Shown here: positions 51,628-58,969 of the stretch, piece after piece
How positions within the stretch are numbered: position 1 is the stretch's first letter
How the letters are laid out: each line of letters starts with the position of its first letter
From: JBLHKS01 sp047620505
GTDB taxonomy: Bacteria; Verrucomicrobiota; Verrucomicrobiia; Verrucomicrobiales; DEV007
Direction: 5' to 3'
Length of the DNA stretch: 64,000 nt
Assembly (NCBI GenBank): GCA_047620505.1
Contig: JBLHKS010000012.1
Location: forward strand, 1-64,000
Program-made: the position numbers and the translations under genes
Notes under the pieces: model-generated
The model's input: the letters and a program-made list of their open reading frames with translations, nothing else
What the model was told of the DNA's origin: nothing
The model's database searches: none

Positions 51628-52590
51628 ATGCGAATTCTGAGCGGAATCCAGCCTTCCGGACGCCTACACCTCGGTAATTATTTCGGGATGATGAAGCCCG
51701 CCATCGCCCTCCAGGACGAGGGCGAGGCATTTTATTTCATCGCCGACTACCACTCTTTGACGACCGTTTCTGACCCGGCCGTGATGCGTGAGAATGTTCG
51801 CGATGTCGCGATCGACTTTCTGGCCTGCGGTCTCGATCCGGAAAAATCCGTCTTTTTCAAGCAGTCCGACGTGCCGGAAGTCACCGAGCTTTCCTGGTTG
51901 CTCAGCTGCGTTTGTCCGATGGGTCTGCTGGAGCGCTGCCACTCTTACAAAGACAAAATCGCACGTGGTCTGGAAGCAACTCACGGCCTTTTCGCCTACC
52001 CGGTTCTGATGGCCGCCGACATCTTGATTTACGATAGTGACGTCGTTCCAGTTGGAAAAGACCAGAAGCAGCACGTCGAGGTAACGCGTGATCTCGCTGC
52101 CAAAATCAATCATCTCTACGGGGCGGATCTGCTCCGCGTGCCAGAGCCTAGAATCCAGGAAGCCACGGCGAAAGTCCCTGGAGTCGACGGCGAAAAGATG
52201 AGCAAGAGCTACGACAATCTCATTCCGCTCTTTGGCGAACAGAAGCCGATTCGAAAGCGGTTCATGAGCATCAAGACCGACTCCACGCCGGTTGAAGATC
52301 CGAAAGATCCGGAAACCTCGATTGTCTTCGAACTCTACAAGTTGATGGCGACTGACGCCGATGTTGAGACGATGGCTGAGGATTTCCGAAAGGGCGGCGT
52401 GGGCTACGGCGATTTCAAAAAGCGCCTCTTCGAAACCTTCTGGGATTCCTTCGCGCCGTTCCGCGAAAAGCGTGCCGAACTCGCCGCCGATACCGCCTAC
52501 ATTGACGATGTTCTGAAAAAAGGTGCGAAAAAGGCCCGTGAAACAGCCGTCGCCGTTTTGAATCGGGTGCGTTCGGCCATGGGGCTTTGA
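51628..52590 (+). CDS. trpS: Tryptophanyl-tRNA synthetase
   Basis: 320 residues from the ATG at 51628, matching the family start RILSGIQPSGRLHLGNYFGMM (the HIGH-type motif is HLGN). The KMSKS loop is VDGEKMSKSYDNLIPLFG. Other conserved parts: YFIADYHSLTT, PVLMAADILIYDSDVVPVGKDQKQHVEVTRDLA. It charges tRNA-Trp. The length is normal for class I TrpRS. Confidence 0.96.
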   Translation: MRILSGIQPSGRLHLGNYFGMMKPAIALQDEGEAFYFIADYHSLTTVSDPAVMRENVRDVAIDFLACGLDPEKSVFFKQSDVPEVTELSWLLSCVCPMGLLERCHSYKDKIARGLEATHGLFAYPVLMAADILIYDSDVVPVGKDQKQHVEVTRDLAAKINHLYGADLLRVPEPRIQEATAKVPGVDGEKMSKSYDNLIPLFGEQKPIRKRFMSIKTDSTPVEDPKDPETSIVFELYKLMATDADVETMAEDFRKGGVGYGDFKKRLFETFWDSFAPFREKRAELAADTAYIDDVLKKGAKKARETAVAVLNRVRSAMGL

Positions 52591-52682
52591 GGCGCTCGGC
52601 GAAAAACGGCAAGGCATTAAAAAACCCCAGGACTTCGACTTCTCGATTCAGAATTGAGGGGGGTGGAGGAAACGTCAGGAAC

Positions 52683-52687
52683 GGAGG
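52683..52687 (+). promoter_or_regulatory. Strong Shine-Dalgarno GGAGG deciding the PUR-like start
   Basis: GGAGG at 52683-52687 ends 8 bases before the ATG at 52696. Most genes in this window lack such a site. It favours the ATG over an in-frame TTG at 52654. Confidence 0.8.
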
Positions 52688-52695
52688 ATCGAGAA

Positions 52696-52977
52696 ATGTT
52701 TGGATTTGGAGATAACGACGACCGCGAACAACAGCGTCCAAAATACGATAAGGATAGTGACGATCGACAGCAAGATGGGCCGCTGCACACCGAAAAAATC
52801 GTCGCTGACCGGAAAATCTTTTTTCTGGATCTGAAGGAAAACAACCGAGGTCGGTTTGTTAAAATCACCGAGGATGTTCGCGGCAGGCGGGACACGATCA
52901 TGGTTCCAGCTGAGACTCTGGCGGACTTCATCGATGCTTTGACGGCGATCCAGGATGCTGAGGAAGATCTCGATTAA
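52696..52977 (+). CDS. PUR family (DUF3276) nucleic-acid-binding protein
   Basis: 93 residues. After an acidic, Gln-rich start (FGFGDNDDREQQRPKYDKDS) comes one PUR repeat: LHTEKIVADRKIFFLDLKEN, GRFVKITEDVRGRRDTIMVP and ETLADFIDALTAI. PUR-alpha-like bacterial proteins bind single-stranded DNA and RNA as dimers. The strong ribosome-binding site suggests an abundant protein. It lies 105 bases after trpS. A palindrome copy (52981-52992) follows three bases after its stop. Confidence 0.8.
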   Translation: MFGFGDNDDREQQRPKYDKDSDDRQQDGPLHTEKIVADRKIFFLDLKENNRGRFVKITEDVRGRRDTIMVPAETLADFIDALTAIQDAEEDLD

Positions 52978-52980
52978 GCC

Positions 52981-52992
52981 CAGCAGCTGCTG
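52981..52992. repeat. Dispersed palindrome copy in an intergenic gap
   Basis: Exact CAGCAGCTGCTG in the 64-base gap between the PUR-like gene and the PanB-like gene. It could add to termination as a short perfect hairpin, but identical copies inside genes argue for another role. Confidence 0.85.
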
Positions 52993-53041
52993 AGTGGGAT
53001 TCGAGCTTTCGGACAGGAGCGGGGCTTGCTAAAGTCGGCCC

Positions 53042-53854
53042 ATGCTTCGGCCACGAAAAAAATACACGGTCTACGATCTTCAACAACTGAAGGGCAAACG
53101 CTGCCTGACTCACATCCACGTAAAATCGCCGGAAGAGGCGGCAGCCGCTGAAGCAGCTGGGGTGGATTTGATGAGCTGCAGCTTCGACTCACCCGAGGCG
53201 CAAGCTCGCTTGCCGCTGCTTGTCGAAGCCGCGCCGAACAGTTTTTTATCGTGCGCGACTCCGCATGGGATGGCCACGCAAGAGGAGGCGATTCGGGTCG
53301 GGTTTCAAGCGCTGGAGCTCGGTGCGAGTTCCGTTTACTGCTCGGCGAGTCCGTTCATCATCGAGGCGATGGCGCGTGAAGGCGTTCCGGTCGTTGGGCA
53401 TCTCGGAATGGTCCCGCGGCACGTGACCTGGACGAATTATCGCGCGATCGGGAAGACGATCGAGGAAGCAAAGCAGCTTTTCGCCCAGATGAAGCGCCTC
53501 GAAAGCGCGGGAGCCTACGCGGCTGAGTTGGAAGTCGTTCCCCATCCGCTTGCCAAATATCTGTGCTCAAAAACGCCGATGATTTTGATGTCGTTAGGGT
53601 CGGGAAGCGGCTGCGATACGCAGTTTCTGTTTTCCTGCGACATTCTCGGCGACTACGACGAGCGAATCCCACGACACGCGAAGGCGTATCGGAATTTTCA
53701 GGAAGAGCATCGGCGGTTGCAGAACGAACGGATCGCGGCTTTTGGCGAGTACATCGCAGATGTGAACGAAGGGCGGTTTCCAGAGCGCGGAAATCTGATC
53801 GAGATGGAAGACGAACTGCTAAACGAGATCATCGCCGGAGTTGAGGACGAGTAG
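53042..53854 (+). CDS. Divergent ketopantoate hydroxymethyltransferase (PanB)-like protein
   Basis: 270 residues. The second half looks like PanB: VPVVGHLGMVPRHVTWTNYRAIG, EEAKQLFAQMKRLESAGAYAAELEVVPHPLAKYL (catalytic-region Glu) and GSGSGCDTQFLFSCDILGDY. In the first half the usual metal-binding Asp motifs (VGDSLGM and ADLPFGSY in true PanB) are replaced by MSCSFDSPEAQ and LSCATPHGM. So it belongs to the PEP mutase/PanB barrel superfamily but may use another substrate or cofactor. It is convergent with hicB (10 bases). Confidence 0.7.
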   Translation: MLRPRKKYTVYDLQQLKGKRCLTHIHVKSPEEAAAAEAAGVDLMSCSFDSPEAQARLPLLVEAAPNSFLSCATPHGMATQEEAIRVGFQALELGASSVYCSASPFIIEAMAREGVPVVGHLGMVPRHVTWTNYRAIGKTIEEAKQLFAQMKRLESAGAYAAELEVVPHPLAKYLCSKTPMILMSLGSGSGCDTQFLFSCDILGDYDERIPRHAKAYRNFQEEHRRLQNERIAAFGEYIADVNEGRFPERGNLIEMEDELLNEIIAGVEDE

Positions 53855-53864
53855 TCCAGGCAAA

Positions 53865-54170
53865 TCAGGCCGCAGCTGGTCGCTTAGCGAAAGTCGCTGC
53901 TGGCAGCACCAATTCGACCAACGCCCAGATTCCCTGCTCGTAAACCTCATCAGGCAAGTGCACTTCGATCGGCTGAGGCTCGGGAACTTCATCGTCATCG
54001 GCCAGCATTCCGCGGATGTGAAACTCCATCGCCGATTTCATGTTCTTCAGCGCTTGAGCAAACGTCGAGCCTACCGAAATGCACCCAAGAAGATCCGGCG
54101 CTGAAACTCCATATTCAGTTCCTTCGTCTTTGTGAAGAACCACCGGGTAGTGAACTTGGATCGTTTCCAT
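53865..54170 (-). CDS. hicB: HicB-family antitoxin
   Basis: 101 residues. The HicB fold is visible: YPVVLHKDEGTEYGVSAPDLLGCISVGSTFAQALKNMKSAMEFHI, a degenerate RNase H-like domain. Instead of a clear DNA-binding C-terminus it has VHLPDEVYEQGIWALVELVLPAATF and an Ala-rich tail. It neutralises the HicA toxin encoded 8 bases upstream (toxin first, antitoxin second, the usual hicAB order). Confidence 0.88.
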   Translation of the reverse strand: METIQVHYPVVLHKDEGTEYGVSAPDLLGCISVGSTFAQALKNMKSAMEFHIRGMLADDDEVPEPQPIEVHLPDEVYEQGIWALVELVLPAATFAKRPAAA

Positions 54171-54178
54171 TGGCTAAT

Positions 54179-54379
54179 TCAATTTGGCGGCCAGTCCCAG
54201 CCAGCCTGCAGAAAGATACTTCGAACCGTTCCGATGGGAATGTCTTTTTTGGGGTGAGGCACGGTGACTTTACCCGTTCTTGATGGATGCTTGAACTGAT
54301 GTTGGTCGCCGTCCGTACCCACCAGATACCAACCTTCTTTCTTAAGTCGTTTGATGATCCGCCGACTGCTCAAACTCAT
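54179..54379 (-). CDS. hicA: HicA-family mRNA interferase toxin
   Basis: 66 residues from the ATG at 54377-54379; a longer in-frame start at 54484 would overlap the divergent dehydrogenase gene and adds non-homologous residues. The dsRBD-like HicA fold is complete: SSRRIIKRLKKEGWYLVGTDGDQHQFKHPSRTGKVTVPHPKKDIPIGTVRSIFLQAGW, with the catalytic His in HQFKHP. It cleaves mRNA independently of ribosomes. Its start is 87 bases from the divergent aldehyde dehydrogenase start. Confidence 0.88.
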   Translation of the reverse strand: MSLSSRRIIKRLKKEGWYLVGTDGDQHQFKHPSRTGKVTVPHPKKDIPIGTVRSIFLQAGWDWPPN

Positions 54380-54466
54380 TTCAGGAAGGGACTCTTTTCT
54401 TTGGGTTTCGCAAGACGAACTCCCCTTTGCTCGACGGAAAGCTGACTTCGTGTTAGGGGCCAAGCC

Positions 54467-56062
54467 ATGAATCACGGTCAACAAATCATCGGCTTTTCCA
54501 CATCAGCGGAAAGCGGCGAGACATTTCGCGCGAAAAATCCAGCGACGGGCGAGGATTTGCCGACGGCGTTCCACGAAGCAACGAAGACGGAGATCGATCG
54601 CGCGCTGAATCTGGCTTCAACTGCGTTCAACGACTACCGCGGACGCTCAGCTGAAGAGCGCGCCGGATTTCTGGAGGCAATCGCGGACGAAATCGAGGGA
54701 CTCGGTCAGCAGCTGCTGGAAACGGGCGACGCGGAAACGGCTCTGGGAATTCCACGTTTAACCGCTGAGCGCGGACGCGCTTGCTTCACGGCGAGGTTGT
54801 TCGCCAAGATGATTCGCGAAGGCTCCTGGGTCGACGCGCGGATCGAGACGGCGAATCCCGACCGCGAGCCGCTTCCCAAGCCTGACGTCAGGCTGATGCA
54901 TCGGCCGCTCGGACCCGTTGTCGTCTTTGGAGCGAGCAACTTTCCGTTCGCGATTTCGGTCGCTGGCACCGACACGGTTTCGGCGCTCGGAGCGGGCTGC
55001 CCGGTCGTCGTGAAGGCGCACCCAGCCCACCCTAACACCTGCGAAATGATCGCGAGCTGCATCGTTCGAGCGGCGCAAAAATGTGGAATGCCGGAAGGCG
55101 TGTTTTCGCTGATTCACGGTCGAACCAACGAAGTGGGAATCGCTTTGGTCGAGCATCCGAAGACGGAAGTCGTCGCTTTCACCGGCTCGCTCCGGGGAGG
55201 CCGCGCGTTGTTCGACGTGGCTCAGCGCAGGCCCCGCCCGATCCCGGTTTACGCGGAAATGGGGAGCGTGAATCCGGTTTTCATTCTGCCTCGTGCGTTG
55301 CGCGAACGGGGCGCGCAGATCGCTGCGAGTTACGTCGGATCGCTAACGCTTGGAACAGGTCAATTCTGCACGAACCCGGCTGTGGTCCTAGGCCTCGAGA
55401 GCCCGGAGTTGAGCGGCTTCATCTCAGCAGCTGCTGAGCGCGCGGCGGCGGTTTCGCCTGCGACGATGCTGCATGCCGGGATTCATTCGGCTTATCTTTC
55501 TGGAACAGAGCAGATCGCCGGCCTGGAAGGGGTCGAGGTCGCTGGTCAGGCCCCGAATGCCGATCCAACCAGGGCCCAAGCGGCGTCAGTCGTTTTTCAA
55601 GCGAAGGTCGATCGGTTTTTCGAGCACGAAGCGGTTCTGAAGGAGGAAGTCTTCGGCCCTTCGTCGGTCGTGCTCGAATGCCAGAAGGTTGAGCAGATGT
55701 TGCGCTTCGCCGAAGGCATGGAAGGCAGCCTCAGCGCGACGGTTCACGGCACGGCTGAGGACCTCGAAGAATTCCGCGAGCTCCTGACAATCCTCGAAAC
55801 TCGAACCGGACGCGTCATCATCAACGGCTTCCCAACCGGGCTCGAAGTCTGCACGGCGATGCACCACGGCGGCCCCTACCCAGCCGCGACTCACAGCCAT
55901 TTTACCTCTGTCGGAACCAACGCGATTTATCGGTTTGTCAGGCCCGTTTGCTTTCAGGATTTTCCAGATTCGCACCTTCCCGAGGAGCTGCGAAGCGCCA
56001 ACGCCCATGGGATTTGGCGGATGGTGAACGGTGAAATGTCGAAGGAAGATATCGTTGTCTGA
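54467..56062 (+). CDS. Alpha-ketoglutarate semialdehyde dehydrogenase (NADP+ aldehyde dehydrogenase)
   Basis: 531 residues. It shows the KGSADH-subgroup pattern: FRAKNPATGEDLPTAFHEAT at the start, GPVVVFGASNFPFAISVAGTDT, VVVKAHPAHPNT, FTGSLRGGRALF (cofactor loop), catalytic Glu in PVYAEMGSVNPVF and catalytic Cys in GTGQFCTNPAVV. The C-terminus has TGRVIINGFPTGLEVCTAMHHGGPYPA. It oxidises 2-oxoglutarate semialdehyde in non-phosphorylative pentose or uronate pathways. The eda-like aldolase 12 kb away could belong to the same sugar-acid catabolism. Exact palindrome copies at 54717 (GQQLLET) and 55425 (SAAAE). Confidence 0.9.
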   Translation: MNHGQQIIGFSTSAESGETFRAKNPATGEDLPTAFHEATKTEIDRALNLASTAFNDYRGRSAEERAGFLEAIADEIEGLGQQLLETGDAETALGIPRLTAERGRACFTARLFAKMIREGSWVDARIETANPDREPLPKPDVRLMHRPLGPVVVFGASNFPFAISVAGTDTVSALGAGCPVVVKAHPAHPNTCEMIASCIVRAAQKCGMPEGVFSLIHGRTNEVGIALVEHPKTEVVAFTGSLRGGRALFDVAQRRPRPIPVYAEMGSVNPVFILPRALRERGAQIAASYVGSLTLGTGQFCTNPAVVLGLESPELSGFISAAAERAAAVSPATMLHAGIHSAYLSGTEQIAGLEGVEVAGQAPNADPTRAQAASVVFQAKVDRFFEHEAVLKEEVFGPSSVVLECQKVEQMLRFAEGMEGSLSATVHGTAEDLEEFRELLTILETRTGRVIINGFPTGLEVCTAMHHGGPYPAATHSHFTSVGTNAIYRFVRPVCFQDFPDSHLPEELRSANAHGIWRMVNGEMSKEDIVV

Positions 56063-56089
56063 ATCGTCGCCAGCCGCTATCTTGGGCCT

Positions 56090-56419
56090 ATGAAAACGCT
56101 CGCAATCGCACTGGCGCTCGGATTTGCGACCTCAGCTTTCTCCGGCGAAGTCATCAAACGCGAACTCGGAATCGACTCAAACGGCGAGGTCGTCGAGGGC
56201 TACGTTTTCCAAGCCGATTCGAAGCACCGCCGGCGTTCATCGAATTCGGGCCGAGTCTTTCGCCCGAACTATTTTTATCAATCTCCGGTCGTGATTCGGG
56301 CTACGCCGACTTGCCGGACGACTACCGTTCGCACGGGCCAGCCCATCATCGTGATTCCGCACAGGCCCGCTCCAATCCGCGCGCGAGTGATCGTTCCGCG
56401 CCAGGTTAAACCCGATTGA
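56090..56419 (+). CDS. Small secreted protein, basic and Pro/Arg-rich
   Basis: 109 residues with a signal peptide (MKTLAIALALGFATSAFSG). The mature part (IKRELGIDSNGEVVEGYVFQAD, then KHRRRSSNSGRVFRPNYFYQSP, TVRTGQPIIVIPHRPAPIRARVIVPRQV) is of low complexity and basic. It is not recognised; such proteins may bind surface polymers. It ends 33 bases before the HerA-like gene start. Confidence 0.6.
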   Translation: MKTLAIALALGFATSAFSGEVIKRELGIDSNGEVVEGYVFQADSKHRRRSSNSGRVFRPNYFYQSPVVIRATPTCRTTTVRTGQPIIVIPHRPAPIRARVIVPRQVKPD

Positions 56420-56451
56420 CGCTGCGGGTGGGCCCTCACATTGTGCCCACG

Positions 56452-58941
56452 ATGGAGATTCACACAGAAGATTACGAAAAGCTCGGCTCGTTCTATCTCG
56501 GGCGAGAATACGAGCTGTCGACAAAGGAGCTTCAGGACGACCTCCTGCTGTTCGACTCGAAGGACCTCGTTACGCACGGCGTCGTTCTCGGGATGACCGG
56601 ATCTGGTAAGACCGGGCTCTGCATGGCGCTGCTCGAGGAAGCGGCGCTCGACAAAATTCCCGCGATCGTGATCGATCCGAAAGGCGACATCGGAAATCTC
56701 CTGCTTCAATTCCCTGAATTCCAGACTTCCGATTTTCGGCCCTGGATCAACGAAGGCGACGCCGCGAAAAAAGGCAGAACGCCGGATGAGCACGCCGAAA
56801 AGACCGCTGAGATGTGGAAAAACGGCCTAACGGATTGGGGCCAGACCGGCGACCGGATTCGCGATCTACAGAGCAAAGTCGACGTCAACATTTTCACTCC
56901 AGGCTCAAACGCCGGGATCCCGATCTCGATTTTGAGTTCGCTCGACGCGCCTCCGTTCGAGATCCTCGACGACACCGAACTCTTCGCCGATCGCATCGAA
57001 TCAACCGTCACCAGCCTGCTATCGCTGTTGGGAATTGACGCGGATCCAATCCAGGATCCCGAGCACATTCTGCTTTCGAACATCTTCAGCAGCTGCTGGC
57101 TGAAAGGGGAAAATCTCTCGCTCCAATCCCTCATCAAAAACATTCAGGAACCGCCATTTGAGGAAATCGGCGTGCTCCCGGTCGACGACTGCATCAGCAA
57201 AAAGGATCGCTCCTCCCTTGCGATGAAGATGAATAGCCTGCTCGCTTCACCCGGCTTCAGCGTCTGGCTCAACGGCGTTCCGCTCGACATCAACAAGCTG
57301 ATGCACGCTCCAGACGGCAGGGCGCGAGTCTCGATTTTCTCGATTTCCCACCTCAGCGACAGCGAGCGAATGTTCTTCGTCTCTCTGCTTCTTAACCAGA
57401 TGTTAGGGTGGATGCGGGCGCAATCCGGAACCAGTTCGCTTCGGGCCTTGCTCTACATGGACGAGATTTACGGTTACCTTCCGCCAACCGCGAACCCGCC
57501 TTCGAAGAAGCCGCTGATGACGATGTTGAAGCAGGCACGCGCCTTTGGTCTTGGGTGTTTGTTAGCGACGCAGAACCCGGTCGATCTCGACTACAAAGCG
57601 CTTTCGAATATCGGTGCCTGGTTTCTTGGCCGATTGCAGACGGAGCGCGACAAAATGCGGGTTCTCGACGGATTGGAGGGCGCCGCCGCATCGCAGGATT
57701 CCGGTTTCAATCGCCAAAGGATGGAAGAGACGCTAGCTGGTCTCGGTAGCCGAGTTTTCCTCCTGAACAACGTTCACGATGATGCTCCGATCACATTTCA
57801 CGTCAGGTGGGTCATGTCTTATCTTTGTGGGCCGCTCGCTCGAACTCAAGTGAAGCAGCTGATGGATCCGAAGCGGGGCGAATTTGAAGTCGCCGGTTTG
57901 AAGCCAGCGGAGAAAAAGGAAAAGATCTCCAAACCCACGAAGTCACCGCCGCCAGCAGCTGCTGAGGAAAAAATCGAATCCAAGTCGCCTTCAAATCGGC
58001 TGCCGGCCTCGATAAAACAATTCTACGTTCCTGTGACGGCTGAGTTTCTTGGGAATGATATCGTCTACATGCCTTCAGTCGTCCGAGCTGCGGAAGTCAG
58101 CTTCTCCGAACCTAAGCTCGAAGTCTTCGGCGATCGTCAATTCACGATTCTCAATCGGGTTTGGGATGGCGAAGAGACGATCGAATGGGAAAGCGTCACG
58201 GACCTTCCCGAAGGAGTAGATTTCGGCCACTTCCAAACCCAACCACACCAGCCGGTCGAGTTTGGCGGCTTACCTCAGGTTGCCAGGAAGGCAGGGACCT
58301 ACAGCACTGCCAAGCGAGAGTTTCTAGACTGGCTCTATCGAAATCAGGCGATCGAAGTGCTGAAAGCGCCCGCCTTCGAAATGTGTTCGCAGCCGGGCGA
58401 ATCTTCGGGCGAGTTCCGTGGTCGGTTGGCTCACAGCGCGCGTGAAAAACGCGATGCGGCGATCGACGCTTTCCGGAGCAAGACGGCTCCCCAGATGGAA
58501 CGGCTTCAGCTGGCGATGCAGAATGCGGAGTCGGAACTCGCCGAGCAGACGGGTCAGGCGAGCCGCGCGAAAACCGAATCTCTGTTTGATCTCGGCGGAA
58601 AGCTTCTTGGCGCTTTGTTTGGTGGCGGTCGACGAAAAGTGTTCACGAAGACCAATATTGAATCCGCTCGAAGCCGGGGATCCCGCGTTATGCGGGAAAC
58701 CGGTCAAGTCTCGCGTGCGAGGGCAGAACTCGAGGGCCTGGCGGAAAAACTTCAGCGTCTGGAATTTGAAATTGAGGACACGATCGCTGGAATCCGAGAC
58801 GGTTTTGATCCGGATCGCACAGAGCTGGAGACGTTGCGAATCAAGCCGCTGAAGAAAAACATCAAGGTTAAAGCGTGCGGCCTGGCGTGGCTTCCGTTCG
58901 TCAAACGCGGCAGTCGAGAGTTGCAGAAAGCCTGGTTGTGA
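56452..58941 (+). CDS. HerA-like (FtsK/HerA superfamily, DUF853-type) ATPase with coiled-coil C-terminus
   Basis: 829 residues from the ATG at 56452 (a TTG at 56416 overlaps the previous gene's end). Walker A is LGMTGSGKTGLCMALLEEA, followed by IPAIVIDPKGDIGNLLLQFP. Walker B is RALLYMDEIYGYLPP, then LKQARAFGLGCLLATQNPVDLDYKALSNIGAWFLGRL, the HerA-type sensor. From about residue 480 there is an acidic/Lys linker and a C-terminal coiled coil (about 650-790) with a glycine-rich break (FDLGGKLLGALFGGGRRK). HerA ATPases usually pump DNA with a NurA nuclease or work in defence; no nuclease adjoins here. Exact palindrome copies at 57087 (SSCW) and 57953 (PAAAE). Confidence 0.88.
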   Translation: MEIHTEDYEKLGSFYLGREYELSTKELQDDLLLFDSKDLVTHGVVLGMTGSGKTGLCMALLEEAALDKIPAIVIDPKGDIGNLLLQFPEFQTSDFRPWINEGDAAKKGRTPDEHAEKTAEMWKNGLTDWGQTGDRIRDLQSKVDVNIFTPGSNAGIPISILSSLDAPPFEILDDTELFADRIESTVTSLLSLLGIDADPIQDPEHILLSNIFSSCWLKGENLSLQSLIKNIQEPPFEEIGVLPVDDCISKKDRSSLAMKMNSLLASPGFSVWLNGVPLDINKLMHAPDGRARVSIFSISHLSDSERMFFVSLLLNQMLGWMRAQSGTSSLRALLYMDEIYGYLPPTANPPSKKPLMTMLKQARAFGLGCLLATQNPVDLDYKALSNIGAWFLGRLQTERDKMRVLDGLEGAAASQDSGFNRQRMEETLAGLGSRVFLLNNVHDDAPITFHVRWVMSYLCGPLARTQVKQLMDPKRGEFEVAGLKPAEKKEKISKPTKSPPPAAAEEKIESKSPSNRLPASIKQFYVPVTAEFLGNDIVYMPSVVRAAEVSFSEPKLEVFGDRQFTILNRVWDGEETIEWESVTDLPEGVDFGHFQTQPHQPVEFGGLPQVARKAGTYSTAKREFLDWLYRNQAIEVLKAPAFEMCSQPGESSGEFRGRLAHSAREKRDAAIDAFRSKTAPQMERLQLAMQNAESELAEQTGQASRAKTESLFDLGGKLLGALFGGGRRKVFTKTNIESARSRGSRVMRETGQVSRARAELEGLAEKLQRLEFEIEDTIAGIRDGFDPDRTELETLRIKPLKKNIKVKACGLAWLPFVKRGSRELQKAWL

Positions 58942-58969
58942 GCAGCGCGAGGCGAATCTAGCCTTACGG

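Noticed and set aside
52981..52992. Reading intergenic palindrome copies as ordinary terminators
   Set aside because: The stem is short, no T tract follows, and identical copies occur inside many coding sequences where termination would be harmful.
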